Source of the DNA: Stenotrophomonas aracearum
Lineage (GTDB): Bacteria > Pseudomonadota > Gammaproteobacteria > Xanthomonadales > Xanthomonadaceae
Direction: 5' to 3'
Length of the DNA stretch: 64,000 nucleotides
Assembly: GCF_031834615.1 (NCBI RefSeq)
Contig: NZ_CP115543.1
Span: 1,251,001-1,315,000 of the forward strand
The notes under the pieces were generated by a model. That model saw only the letters and a list, made by a program, of their open reading frames with translations, made no database searches and was not told the DNA's origin. Both the position numbers and the translations under genes were made by a program. Of this stretch, positions 1 through 10,500 are shown piece by piece; position 1 is the stretch's first letter; each line of letters begins with the position of its first letter.

Positions 1-1
1 G

Positions 2-2067
<2,066 letters not shown>

Positions 2068-2068
<1 letters not shown>

Positions 2069-2586
2069 TGGCCGCCCCGCGTCCGCGTCCCAGCGCGCTG
2101 GTGTGGCTGCTGCTTTCCGCAGCGGTCATCGTCCTGGACCAGTGGAGCAAGGCCTGGGTGCTGTCCAGCCTGCCCGAGTTCCAGCCGGTCACGGTCATCG
2201 ACGGCTTCTGGAACTGGTACCGCACCTACAACACCGGTGCAGCGTTCAGTTTCCTGAGCGACGCCGGTGGCTGGCAGCTGTGGTTCTTCACCGCCCTGGC
2301 GGTGGGCATCAGCGGCCTGATGGCGTTCTGGCTCTCGCGCACCCCGCGCGCCCACTGGCGCAGCGCGGTGCCGTACGCGCTGGTGATCGGCGGCGCCATC
2401 GGCAACGTCATCGACCGCCAGGTGCACGGCCATGTGGTCGACTTCATCCAGTGGTACGTGGGCGAGCACTACTGGCCCGCGTTCAACATCGCCGATGCGG
2501 CGATCGTGGTCGGCGCGATCGGTATCGCCGTGTTCGGCCTGTTCGACGGCAAGACCGCCAAAAAGGCGGATAATGCCAACCCGTAA
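2068..2586 (+). CDS. lspA: Prolipoprotein signal peptidase (signal peptidase II)
   Basis: This 172-residue inner-membrane aspartic protease cleaves the signal peptide of diacylglyceryl-modified prolipoproteins. Four hydrophobic segments are visible, as are the conserved family blocks: VLDQWSKAW near the N-terminus, a [10 protein letters not shown] block, a GNVIDR block carrying the first catalytic Asp, and FNIADAAI carrying the second. The start chosen is the ATG that overlaps the ileS stop (TGATG). A longer in-frame upstream extension exists but would overlap ileS by more than 100 bases and lacks family similarity. Several lipoproteins encoded in this window (CyoA, DUF1684 protein, M13 peptidase) would be its substrates. 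Confidence 0.97.
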
Positions 2587-2619
2587 CCCCTTGCCGGCCG
2601 CTGCCGGGAGACCTGTCTG

Positions 2620-3570
2620 ATGGATGTGCTGCTCGCCAACCCGCGTGGATTCTGTGCCGGTGTCGATCGTGCGATCGAGATCGTCAAGCGCGCGATCGAA
2701 ACACTGGGCGCGCCCATCTACGTGCGCCATGAAGTGGTGCATAACCGCTTCGTGGTCGACGACCTCAAGCAGCGCGGCGCGATCTTCGTCGAAGAGCTCG
2801 ACGAAGTGCCGGACAACAACACCGTGATCTTCAGCGCGCACGGCGTGTCCCAGGCCGTGCGCCAGGAAGCCGAGCGCCGTGGCCTGAAGGTGTTCGACGC
2901 GACCTGCCCGCTGGTGACCAAGGTCCACTTCGAAGTCGCCCGTCACTGCCGTGCCGGCCGCGACGTGGTGCTGATCGGCCACGCCGGTCACCCGGAAGTG
3001 GAAGGCACCATGGGCCAGTGGAAGCAGGAAGCCGGCAGCGGCCACATCTACCTGGTCGAAGACGTGGAGCAGGTGGCCACGCTGGAACTGAACCAGCCGG
3101 AAAACTTCGCCTACACCACCCAGACCACGCTCTCGGTGGATGACACCCGCGGCATCATCGACGCCCTGCGCACCCGCTTCCCGGCGATGCAGGGGCCGAA
3201 GAACGACGACATCTGCTACGCCACCCAGAACCGCCAGGACGCCGTGCGCGACCTTGCCAAGCGCTGCGACCTGGTGCTGGTGGTCGGTTCGCCGAACAGC
3301 TCCAATTCCAACCGCCTCAGCGAACTGGCCCGCCGTGATGGCGTGGAGTCGTACCTGATCGACGGCGCGCATGAGATCGACCCGGCCTGGGTCGTAGGCA
3401 AGAAGCATATCGGCCTCACCGCCGGCGCCTCCGCGCCGCAGGTGCTGGTGGATGGCGTGATCGAGCGCTTGAAGGAACTGGGCGCCACCGGCGTCGGCGA
3501 ACTCGACGGCGAGCCGGAATCGATGGTGTTCGCGCTGCCGAAGGAATTGCGGTTGCGGTTGATCAGCTGA
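2620..3570 (+). CDS. ispH: 4-hydroxy-3-methylbut-2-enyl diphosphate reductase
   Basis: IspH (LytB) is the last enzyme of the MEP isoprenoid pathway. It is a [4Fe-4S] enzyme that reduces HMBPP to IPP and DMAPP. The 316-residue length is normal for the family. The iron-sulfur cysteines are visible in [25 protein letters not shown] and the later [10 protein letters not shown] segment. Conserved [12 protein letters not shown] and [12 protein letters not shown] substrate-binding blocks are present. It lies 33 bases after lspA, as in many gammaproteobacteria, so it is probably the last gene of the ileS operon. Identification is certain. Confidence 0.98.
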   Translation: MDVLLANPRGFCAGVDRAIEIVKRAIETLGAPIYVRHEVVHNRFVVDDLKQRGAIFVEELDEVPDNNTVIFSAHGVSQAVRQEAERRGLKVFDATCPLVTKVHFEVARHCRAGRDVVLIGHAGHPEVEGTMGQWKQEAGSGHIYLVEDVEQVATLELNQPENFAYTTQTTLSVDDTRGIIDALRTRFPAMQGPKNDDICYATQNRQDAVRDLAKRCDLVLVVGSPNSSNSNRLSELARRDGVESYLIDGAHEIDPAWVVGKKHIGLTAGASAPQVLVDGVIERLKELGATGVGELDGEPESMVFALPKELRLRLIS

Positions 3571-3579
3571 TCCCCAACC

Positions 3580-3622
3580 GTGACCTTTGGCCATGGGGCG
3601 GCACACCCCCGAGGTCTAGGAT
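3580..3622 (+). promoter_or_regulatory. Putative promoter of the M61 peptidase gene with shared 13-bp motif
   Basis: A 13-base motif GTGACCTTTGGCC (3580-3592) is followed, 37 bases from its first base, by a possible -10 hexamer TAGGAT (3617-3622). The same 13-mer occurs with the same 37-base distance to a -10-like TACGCT upstream of the secreted M13 peptidase at 59763-59805. The arrangement is seen directly. Its function as a promoter element or activator site is inferred. Confidence 0.45.
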
Positions 3623-3652
3623 CGAACGTTTCGCCCCCGGAACCTTCGCCCG

Positions 3653-5536
3653 ATGAAACTGCGTGCCGCCGTCCTCTCCGTGCTTCTCGCCGCCACCGCC
3701 ACCGGTGCCCACGCGCAGACGCCACCGCCGCAGGACGTCGCCTTCCCGGGCCTGCTGCGCATCGACGTGGACGCACGCGACATCGGCCGCCGCATCTTCA
3801 AGGTCAAGGCCACCGTGCCGGCCCAACCCGGCCCGCTGACCCTGCTGTACCCCCAATGGCTGCCCGGCGCGCACTCGCCCAGCGGCCCGGTCGACAAGGT
3901 CGCCGGTCTGGTGGTCACCGCCAACGGCAAACCACTCACCTGGAAGCGCGACCCGTACAACGTGTACGCCTTCACCGTGGACGTACCGCAGGGCGCCAGC
4001 GAAGTCGTCGCCGAATTCAAATTCCTCTCCTCGCAGGGCGCAGGGCAGGGCCGGGTGGTGATGACCCCGGAAATGCTCAACCTGCAGTGGATCGCCAACT
4101 CGCTCTACCCGGCGGGCGTGAATACCCGCAACATCCAGGCCCAGGCCAGCGTCACCCTGCCGCCCGGCTGGGCTTACGCCACCGCGCTGGACACCGAGCG
4201 CCGCGACGGCGACACCGTGGTGTTCAAGCCGATCAGCTACGACCATCTGGTCGACTCCCCGCTGTACGCCGGCCGCCACTACCAGCAGTTCGACCTCGAC
4301 CCCGGCGCCAAGGTCCCGGTGCACCTCAACGTGTTCGCCGACGACGCCAAATCGCTGGTCGCCAAGCCCGAGCAAGTGCAGGCCCATCGCGCGCTGGTGC
4401 AGCAGATCTACAAGCTCTACGGCGCCCGCCACTTCGACCGCTACGAATTCCTGCTGGCCCTGACCGACAAGCTCGGCGGCATCGGCCTCGAACACCAGCG
4501 TTCCAGCGAAAACAGCGGCGACACCGGCTACTTCACCGAGTGGGACAAGACCTGGCTCGGCCGCGACCTGCTGCCGCACGAGTTCAACCACTCCTGGAAC
4601 GGCAAGTACCGCCGTGGCGCCGACCTCACCACCGCCAACTTCAACGTGCCCATGGGCGACAGCCTGCTCTGGCTGTACGAAGGCCAGACCCAGTTCTGGG
4701 GCCATGTGCTGTCCGCGCGCTCGGGCCTGTGGACCACCGACCAGACCCGAGACATGCTCGCCAACGTAGCGGCGACCTATGATCGCGGTCGCCCTGGTCT
4801 GTCGTGGCGCAACCTGCAGGACACCACCAACGACCCCACCATCGCCCAGCGCCGCGCGCTGGCGTACCGCAACTACCAGATGAGCGAGGACTACTACTCC
4901 GGCGGCCAGATGGTGTGGTTGGAGGTGGAAGGCAAGCTGCGCGCGCTCACCGGCAACAAGCGCAGCCTGGACGATTTCGCCAAGGCGTTCTTCGGCATGA
5001 AAGACGGCGACTGGAACGTGAACCCGTATACGTTCGAAGAAGTCGTCAGCACCTTGAACGGCATCGCTCCGTACGACTGGGCGAGCTTCCTGCGCGAGCG
5101 CCTGGACGGCCACGGCCCGCTCACCGGCGGGCTGGAAGCAGCGGGCTGGAAGCTGGTCTACACCGACACCCCGAACGACGCCTTCAAGGCGCAGGAAACC
5201 CGCGCCAAGAACACCAACCTGCTGTACTCGCTGGGCCTGGCCGTGAATGACGCCGGCGCCATCAGCGACGTGCTCTGGGACAGCCCCGCCTTCAACGCCG
5301 GCCTCTCCCCGGGCATGACCGTGCTCGCACTCAACGGCCGCGTGTTCAAGGGCGAAGACCTCAAAGACGCCGTGACCGCAGCCAAGACCGACAAGGCACC
5401 GCTCACCCTGCTGGTGAAGAACTTCGACCACATCGACACCGTCAAGCTCGACTACCACGGCGGCCTGCAGTATCCGAAGCTCGAGCGCATCGCCGGCAAG
5501 CCCGACCGCCTGGCCGAGCTGTGGAAGGCGCGGTGA
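3653..5536 (+). CDS. Secreted M61-family metallopeptidase with PDZ domain
   Basis: This 627-residue zinc peptidase belongs to the M61 (glycyl aminopeptidase) family. It has a signal peptide (charged start, hydrophobic core, cut likely after AHAQ near residue 22), so it acts in the periplasm or outside. An N-terminal M61 beta domain is followed by the catalytic region with the zinc motif HEFNH (about 309-313) and the downstream glutamate in WLYEGQTQFWG (about 343). A PDZ-like domain follows near residues 505-590 (AGLSPGMTVLALNG). Length and order match family members in Xanthomonadaceae. It starts 83 bases after ispH with its own putative promoter, and its stop overlaps the GTG start of the next gene. 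The substrate is not known. Confidence 0.9.
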   Translation: MKLRAAVLSVLLAATATGAHAQTPPPQDVAFPGLLRIDVDARDIGRRIFKVKATVPAQPGPLTLLYPQWLPGAHSPSGPVDKVAGLVVTANGKPLTWKRDPYNVYAFTVDVPQGASEVVAEFKFLSSQGAGQGRVVMTPEMLNLQWIANSLYPAGVNTRNIQAQASVTLPPGWAYATALDTERRDGDTVVFKPISYDHLVDSPLYAGRHYQQFDLDPGAKVPVHLNVFADDAKSLVAKPEQVQAHRALVQQIYKLYGARHFDRYEFLLALTDKLGGIGLEHQRSSENSGDTGYFTEWDKTWLGRDLLPHEFNHSWNGKYRRGADLTTANFNVPMGDSLLWLYEGQTQFWGHVLSARSGLWTTDQTRDMLANVAATYDRGRPGLSWRNLQDTTNDPTIAQRRALAYRNYQMSEDYYSGGQMVWLEVEGKLRALTGNKRSLDDFAKAFFGMKDGDWNVNPYTFEEVVSTLNGIAPYDWASFLRERLDGHGPLTGGLEAAGWKLVYTDTPNDAFKAQETRAKNTNLLYSLGLAVNDAGAISDVLWDSPAFNAGLSPGMTVLALNGRVFKGEDLKDAVTAAKTDKAPLTLLVKNFDHIDTVKLDYHGGLQYPKLERIAGKPDRLAELWKAR

Positions 5537-6246
5537 ACCTGCGCCGCGACGTGCCGATTTTGCTGGCGGCGACAGCCGCCATCATCGGCGCGTCGCTCGA
5601 CGGCGACGGCCGCTGGCTGCATTGGGTAGCCAAGCCGCTCACCACGCTGTTGATAGCCGCAATAGTCTGGCAAACCCTGAAAAACAACGCACCGGAACCC
5701 CGTAGTGCCGGCCGCCGGCCGGCAACCTCGCACCCCATCACCGCCCGAACATACAGCCGCGCCATCCTGCTCGGCATGGGCTTCTCCTGCATCGGCGACA
5801 TCGCTCTGATGCTTCCCTTCGACGCCTTCGTCCCCGGCCTGATCGCCTTCCTGCTCGCGCACATCTGCTACATCGTCGCCTTCCGTGCAGGCTTCACGGC
5901 AGGGAAAGGGTTGGTGCTGGCAGGCGCACTCCTCGCCCTGTTCGCCGGCATCAACTTGGCCGGCCTATGGCCGCTGTTGCCCGGCGATCTACGCATTCCG
6001 GTCGTCGTCTACGTAGTAGTGCTCGCATTGATGGCCACACTCGCCTTGGCCCGCGCGTGGTCACCCAACTCCACCGATACAGCCGCCGGCACGAACTGGG
6101 CCGCCTTCGGCGCCGTGCTCTTCGTGATCAGCGACTGCACCCTAGCCTGGGACCGCTTCGGCGGCGGCCTGCCCCTGGCATCCCTGTGCATACTCGCCAC
6201 CTACTACGCAGCGCAGTACTGCATAGCGCGCTCGGCAAGCGATTGA
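5533..6246 (+). CDS. YhhN-family (lysoplasmalogenase-like) membrane protein
   Basis: This predicted inner-membrane protein of about 237 residues has seven or eight hydrophobic segments. It fits the YhhN/TMEM86 family by its pattern, including KPLTTLLI, the polar FSCIGDIALMLP segment and the AHICYIVAF block. Some members of this family hydrolyse lysoplasmalogen; activity in bacteria is mostly untested. The start chosen is GTG at 5533, overlapping the stop of the M61 gene (GTGA). A second in-frame GTG lies 12 bases upstream. A GTAG-headed palindrome (5702-5724) sits inside the coding sequence and encodes an extra polar loop of roughly a dozen residues (SAGRRPA region) after the second hydrophobic segment. 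The gene ends four bases from the convergent trehalase gene. Confidence 0.75.
   Translation: MNLRRDVPILLAATAAIIGASLDGDGRWLHWVAKPLTTLLIAAIVWQTLKNNAPEPRSAGRRPATSHPITARTYSRAILLGMGFSCIGDIALMLPFDAFVPGLIAFLLAHICYIVAFRAGFTAGKGLVLAGALLALFAGINLAGLWPLLPGDLRIPVVVYVVVLALMATLALARAWSPNSTDTAAGTNWAAFGAVLFVISDCTLAWDRFGGGLPLASLCILATYYAAQYCIARSASD
5702..5724 (+). repeat. SMAG-type REP unit inside a coding sequence
   Basis: A GTAG head is followed by the palindrome TGCCGGCCGCCGGCCGGCA, the typical form of the Stenotrophomonas GTAG repeats that are normally intergenic. Here it is read in frame within the YhhN-family gene without introducing a stop. Confidence 0.8.
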
Positions 6247-6250
6247 GTGA

Positions 6251-7873
6251 TCACTCCCCAACATCCCCCGCACTCTCACACCGCTTCCCCTCCGCACACA
6301 ACCGATCCAACAACGCCAACGTAACCCCATTACTCCACCCAAACCCATCCTGCAGCGGATACTCCCCGCCACCCCCACCGCCCGCAGACCCGTCCACCAC
6401 ATACTTCTCCACCAACTTCCCCTCGCGGTCATAAACCGTCTGCACCGTCCGCAGGAATCGCACCCCGATCTGCCGCGCCAACGCGTCCTGCCGATACCGC
6501 TGCAACCCATCCACCGCCACCCACTGCAACGGCGCCCACCCGTTCGGCGCATCCCACTGCTGCCCCGTGTTCTCCGTGGTGGTCAACAACCCACCCGCGC
6601 GCACCAGTTGCGCCTGCACCGCATCCGCCGTACGTCGCGCCTGCGTCGAATCGGCCACCTGCAACCACAACGGAAACAACGCCGCCGCCGTCAACGCAGG
6701 CCGGGGCGTACCGCGTTCCATATCCCGATCCGCATACCACCCCTGCCGCTCATCCCACAGCAGCGTATTGATTGCCCGCTTGCGCTGCTCCGCCTGCCGC
6801 TGGAAATCACGTGCCTCGGCACGCTCGCCAGAAACGCGACTTGCCCGCGCCAACGTCACCTCCAGATGGAACAGCAGACTGTTCAAATCCACCGGCACGA
6901 TCTCGGTGGTATGAATGCTCCCCAGCTCCGCCGGATGCATCAGCCAGCGCGAACTGAAATCCCATCCAGACTCCGCCCCGGCACGCAGGTCCCGATACAC
7001 CTGCGAAGGCGCCCGATCCGGCACCGTCGCCGCCGTGGCCAGGTCATCCGTCCACGACTCCGTACGCGGCACCGCCCGCGCATCCCAATAGCGGTTGAGC
7101 AGGCTGCCATCATTCATCCGCACCACGCGCTCACTGGCTGCACCCGGCGTCAAACCCTCCGCCCCACGCATCCAGAACGCATGCTCCGTGCGCAGCTGCG
7201 GCAGATAGCGGCGATACGCCTCATCGCCCTCATGCGTCGCCAGCAGGTCCACCATCAGGCTGAAGAACGGCGGCTGCGACCGGCTCAGGTAATAACTGCG
7301 GTTGCCGTTCGGAATACGCCCGTACTGGTCCAGCTGCCACGCGAAGTTGTCCACCATGTCGCGCACCTGCTGCCAGCGCCCGCTGGAAGCCAGGCCCAGC
7401 AGGGTGAAATAGCTGTCCCAGTAGTACACCTCGCGGAAGCGCCCACCCGGCACTACGTACGGCTTGGGCAACGGCAGCAGCGACCCGCGCGGATCCACCG
7501 TCTCCGTGCTCCGGGTCAGCACCGGCCACAACCCCTCGATATGCGCGCGCAGGGTTTCACCGGCAGGCGGCACAAATGGCGTGCCCTCGGCGGGCACCGT
7601 GAAATGGTCGGCCACGAAGGCGGGCAGGGCATACCCCGGCTGCACCTGGGCCCGCGTCCACTCCGCCAGCAGCGCATCCGGATCCTGATGCGGCACCGCG
7701 TCGGCAAAGGTCTTCTGGTCCTTGAACAGGTGAGTCCGCTGGACCTGCTGGAACAAGGGTTGCCACTGAAGGTCCGGCGGCTGCGGGGCCTGGGCAGGCG
7801 CCTGCGCGGCGGCAACCGCGGAATACAGCAGCGACGCCAGCAACAGGCCGGCCAAGCGGGGACGTGAGTTCAT
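6251..7873 (-). CDS. treA: Periplasmic alpha,alpha-trehalase
   Basis: This 540-residue glycoside hydrolase family 37 enzyme splits trehalose into two glucose molecules. An N-terminal signal peptide (cleavage near AAAQA, residue 24) places it in the periplasm. Trehalase signature 1 (PGGRFREVYYWDSYF, about 142-155) and signature 2 (QWDAPNGWAP, about 439-448) are intact. The general acid aspartate lies in GWDFSSRW (about 304), and the C-terminal EKYVVDGS...EYPLQDGFGWSNG block carries the second catalytic glutamate region. A run of six glycines precedes EYPLQDG. It converges on the YhhN-family gene. The start ATG is well separated from any upstream gene. Activity against trehalose is strongly expected from the motifs. 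Confidence 0.95.
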   Translation of the reverse strand: MNSRPRLAGLLLASLLYSAVAAAQAPAQAPQPPDLQWQPLFQQVQRTHLFKDQKTFADAVPHQDPDALLAEWTRAQVQPGYALPAFVADHFTVPAEGTPFVPPAGETLRAHIEGLWPVLTRSTETVDPRGSLLPLPKPYVVPGGRFREVYYWDSYFTLLGLASSGRWQQVRDMVDNFAWQLDQYGRIPNGNRSYYLSRSQPPFFSLMVDLLATHEGDEAYRRYLPQLRTEHAFWMRGAEGLTPGAASERVVRMNDGSLLNRYWDARAVPRTESWTDDLATAATVPDRAPSQVYRDLRAGAESGWDFSSRWLMHPAELGSIHTTEIVPVDLNSLLFHLEVTLARASRVSGERAEARDFQRQAEQRKRAINTLLWDERQGWYADRDMERGTPRPALTAAALFPLWLQVADSTQARRTADAVQAQLVRAGGLLTTTENTGQQWDAPNGWAPLQWVAVDGLQRYRQDALARQIGVRFLRTVQTVYDREGKLVEKYVVDGSAGGGGGGEYPLQDGFGWSNGVTLALLDRLCAEGKRCESAGDVGE

Positions 7874-7980
7874 GGGCGGTGTCCGAAGGGCATCAGCCCG
7901 ACTGTAAGGGCGTATGCGTCAACGCACGGTGCGGCGCGCGATCTTCACGCCGTCTGCAGGACCCGCTACCATCCCGATCG

Positions 7981-8006
7981 GGCACGCCGCTGGGGAGTGG
8001 CGTGCC
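7981..8006. other. Small inverted repeat between treA and the BNR-repeat gene
   Basis: The arms GGCACGCC and GGCGTGCC flank a 10-base loop in the 206-base divergent intergenic region. No T-tract follows, so it is not an obvious terminator. It could be part of a leader structure or an operator. Confidence 0.35.
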
Positions 8007-8079
8007 TCCAAGGATGTCGCTCATTTCAGGGTTGTTTGAGCCTGCCGGTCGGTGTGACCGGAATTCAGGGAGAGATCGT

Positions 8080-9684
8080 ATGCGCAGCCTGCTGTTCGTA
8101 GTGGCCCTGCTGTTGGCAGTGCCGGGTATCGCCGTGAGTGCCCCCCAGGATCCTGCCAAGCTGGTAGCGACTCACGGGTATGCCTATGCGTCGTTCTCCA
8201 AGGGAGGACGCGATGTCGTTGTCGTCAGCCCCGTGGGTAGCAAGCGCGAATTCCGCATCGACATGACAGCTGCCGTTCCGCCAGTTGCGGGCATGCAGGC
8301 GTCGGGCGTGTGGTTGCCGGCGGGCAGTTACCGCATTGCCGGTTGGGGCCTTCTGAAGTGGAAGGACGGGCCGACGTTCGAGGTCAAGCCAGGACGGGTC
8401 ACCGACCTCGGCGATTATGTCGCCGTCAATGTCGGTGGTTACAAAACCATGGTGATGCCCATCACCCAGGCCGAGCATTCGGGCGGCGTGCTCGCCGCAA
8501 CGCAGTCATTCGCCTCTCTGCTGGTGGACCCCGCACCGCTACGGCCCGCAACGCCCTCCCTGTCGCCCGCCATGGAAGACGGCGCCGCAATTACCGGCCT
8601 GGGCCTGGTCGCCGATCTACTGATGATGTACGACCGCAAGGTCAACAAGACATCCACGATCGAGGCGCTTACCGCCGCCAAGGATCCAGAAGAATTTCTC
8701 CGCCTGGTGCGCACCGTTACGGCGCCCGTGCAGGATGAGCCGGCCCTGCTCCCCGATGGAACGATGTACTTCCCGGCCGACTTCGGGCAGTTGCGCAGGC
8801 GCACGCCAGACGGCCAGTGGAGCAACGTCGGCATGGACACCCTCCGCAAGATCATGTTGGTGGAAGCGCATGACGGCCGCCTGGTCGCCGGAAGCGATGA
8901 CGGGTACATCCGTGAATCACGCGACGGCGGCGCCACCTGGACCCCGCTCGCATCACTGGGCAGCATGCGTTCGGTGGTGGACATCGACCACGCAGGTTCG
9001 CACTGGGTCGTGACCACCGTGGAGAACGTCGATGCATTCGAGGCGACGCGCGTCCTGGCCAGTGTCAAGGTGCAGCGGCAGGCCAAAACGGTGCGCCTGC
9101 GGGTGTATGTTGCGCAACACGATGACCTCAGTGACCTGAAGCTTTCCCGCGAGTGGCCGCTGGAGGCCAATGAAAGATGGGGCTGGACGTCCCCGCAGGG
9201 GCAGTTGGTAGACGATCGCTACTACCTGTTGGCCGGCAACACCCCGCAGCGGTTGGACCTGTCCACCGGGCAGTGGAGGGCGATTGCGCCACGGGAACGG
9301 ACGTCCACGCTTCGGGTCAACCCATCCACCGGCGTTGTCGCCGCGCTCTGGAACCAGGGGGCGTTCTCCAAGGTTTACTACTCGACCAATCGCGGAGAGA
9401 GCTGGCAGCAGATTGGCCGGCCACCCTATGTGATCCAGGACCTCCAGATGGATACCGCCACCTCGGGCTGGGCAAGTCGCTGGAATGTCGGCACCTGGGG
9501 TGGCAAGTGGGAGCTCTACGCCTACTCGGTGCAGAAGGACGACTGGGACATGGCAGGCGAAGCACCATTCAACTGCAAGCCCATGCGCGTGAACGTCGAG
9601 ACCCCCGTATTGTGCATGGCCGCCGACTCCAGCATCTTTGCGTTGCGCGACGGTGCCTGGAAGGTCGAGTTTTCCGCGCAGTGA
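8080..9684 (+). CDS. Secreted protein with BNR/Asp-box repeats, function unknown
   Basis: This predicted 534-residue exported protein has a clear signal peptide (hydrophobic core followed by GIAVSAP near residue 23). I do not recognise a named family over the full length. Two segments, SRDGGATWTPLAS and STNRGESWQQIGRP, match the Asp-box (BNR) pattern of sialidase-like beta-propellers, and the C-terminal half is probably a propeller. The N-terminal part (about 25-140) looks like a separate beta-rich domain. The start chosen is the ATG preceded by a GGGAGAG ribosome-binding site at 8068-8074; longer in-frame extensions upstream lack a signal sequence. Base composition is visibly less GC-rich than neighbouring genes, which may indicate a later arrival. 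No catalytic sialidase residues can be assigned. Confidence 0.75.
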   Translation: MRSLLFVVALLLAVPGIAVSAPQDPAKLVATHGYAYASFSKGGRDVVVVSPVGSKREFRIDMTAAVPPVAGMQASGVWLPAGSYRIAGWGLLKWKDGPTFEVKPGRVTDLGDYVAVNVGGYKTMVMPITQAEHSGGVLAATQSFASLLVDPAPLRPATPSLSPAMEDGAAITGLGLVADLLMMYDRKVNKTSTIEALTAAKDPEEFLRLVRTVTAPVQDEPALLPDGTMYFPADFGQLRRRTPDGQWSNVGMDTLRKIMLVEAHDGRLVAGSDDGYIRESRDGGATWTPLASLGSMRSVVDIDHAGSHWVVTTVENVDAFEATRVLASVKVQRQAKTVRLRVYVAQHDDLSDLKLSREWPLEANERWGWTSPQGQLVDDRYYLLAGNTPQRLDLSTGQWRAIAPRERTSTLRVNPSTGVVAALWNQGAFSKVYYSTNRGESWQQIGRPPYVIQDLQMDTATSGWASRWNVGTWGGKWELYAYSVQKDDWDMAGEAPFNCKPMRVNVETPVLCMAADSSIFALRDGAWKVEFSAQ

Positions 9685-9804
9685 ATGCGTCCGGCCTGGC
9701 TGATCCTACGGCGAGCAGGGCACGGATGGTTCAGGAGACTTGAGCCGCCGAGCGCCTTTTCGGCCAGCCGTTCAGCCGGCCAGGGGCCTATCCGCAGAGG
9801 CGGA

Positions 9805-9833
9805 TTGACCCCTCGCGCCCACCCCCTTAGAAT
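9805..9833 (+). promoter_or_regulatory. Sigma-70 promoter of tRNA-Thr
   Basis: TTGACC (9805-9810) and TAGAAT (9828-9833) are separated by exactly 17 bases. The expected transcription start falls just before the tRNA 5' end at 9844. This is a strong match to the consensus. Confidence 0.8.
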
Positions 9834-9843
9834 TGCCTGCTTG

Positions 9844-9919
9844 GCCGGAATAGCTCAGTTGGTAGAGCGGCGCATTCGTAATGCGTAGGTCGCAGGTTCG
9901 ATTCCTGTTTCCGGCACCA
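9844..9919 (+). tRNA. tRNA-Thr (anticodon CGT)
   Basis: A full 76-base cloverleaf is visible. The acceptor stem GCCGGAA pairs with TTCCGGC. The D arm is GCTC...GAGC. The anticodon stem GCGCA/TGCGT holds the loop TTCGTAA with anticodon CGT. The T arm GCAGG/CCTGT holds the loop TTCGATT. CCA is encoded at 9917-9919. It reads the ACG threonine codon. It is a single-gene unit with its own promoter upstream and an intrinsic terminator downstream. Confidence 0.97.
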
Positions 9920-9930
9920 GTTTCAGCGGA

Positions 9931-9960
9931 AAGCCCCGACCTAGGTCGGGGCTTTTTGTT
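9931..9960 (+). terminator. Intrinsic terminator after tRNA-Thr
   Basis: The perfect stem AGCCCCGACCT/AGGTCGGGGCT is followed by a run of five T (GCTTTTTGTT). It begins 11 bases after the tRNA CCA end. Confidence 0.92.
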
Positions 9961-10004
9961 TGTGCGGATCGGCCGTCGCTTCTGCCAGGCACCTGCCGTA
10001 ACCC

Positions 10005-10184
10005 TCAGGGCTGCTTTTTCCACCAATCGTTTCGGCCTCTGCCGGTCCGTCGCGCGTGCTCCTTTCGCTGCGCCTCCTGCTGTTCCTCAGGAGATCGGCG
10101 GTCAGGTCCGAAGCACATGTGATTGAACATGCCGGCGCGCTCTGCGCGCCCGTGGGTAGTGGTGTCGTGTTGGCTTGTCGTCAT
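10005..10184 (-). CDS. Possible small hypothetical protein (59 residues)
   Basis: This short reading frame encodes a very hydrophilic, mostly helical peptide rich in Arg, Lys, Glu and Gln, ending in NDWWKKQP. A GTG two codons further upstream is an alternative start. No strong ribosome-binding site is visible and no family is recognised. It lies in a stretch of about 410 bases between the tRNA terminator and the TatA-like micro-protein, where nothing else is supported. It may be a chance frame. Confidence 0.3.
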   Translation of the reverse strand: MTTSQHDTTTHGRAERAGMFNHMCFGPDRRSPEEQQEAQRKEHARRTGRGRNDWWKKQP

Positions 10185-10368
10185 CAGCACAGGCTAACGG
10201 CGGTCGGTGTCACTCCTTGAGACGACGCGACACCACGTCGATCAGCGGTGGTCTCCGCGATGCACGGCTCGAGACCGCGTTGCCGGAGTGTTGGATCAAG
10301 GCGGACAGTTCCCAAGCGGTCGATGGGGCTGTACGGTTGAGGTCTACTTCAAAGGAACTGAACCACAC

Positions 10369-10485
10369 ATGGGAAGCTTCTCAATCTGGCATTGGCTGAT
10401 CGTGCTCGTCATGCTGGCGCTGCCGGTTGCAGCCGTCGTTGCAGTTGTTCTCTTCCTGAATTTCCGCCGCCGCGCAGGCAAGTGA
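10369..10485 (+). CDS. TatA-like micro-protein (38 residues, one membrane helix)
   Basis: The first 14 residues, MGSFSIWHWLIVLV, are the kind of start seen in TatA of Xanthomonadaceae (twin-arginine translocase). The following part differs: the hydrophobic segment is lengthened (ALPVAAVVAVVLFL) and ends in NFRRRAGK. It lacks the FGTKKL hinge and the amphipathic helix that TatA needs. The ATG follows AAAGGAAC at 10351-10358, a plausible ribosome-binding site, though spaced about 10 bases. The topology would be a single inner-membrane helix with a short basic cytoplasmic tail. Frames extending further upstream have no family similarity. It may be a truncated paralogue, a regulator of Tat assembly, or an unrelated small membrane protein. 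The reading of the start as TatA-like is seen; function is unknown. Confidence 0.6.
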   Translation: MGSFSIWHWLIVLVMLALPVAAVVAVVLFLNFRRRAGK

Positions 10486-10500
10486 TGGAGGAGGAGGGCG

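Noticed and set aside
9844..9919. tRNA-Thr as the attachment site of an integrated element
   Set aside because: No integrase gene and no second copy of the tRNA 3' end were seen downstream within the window.
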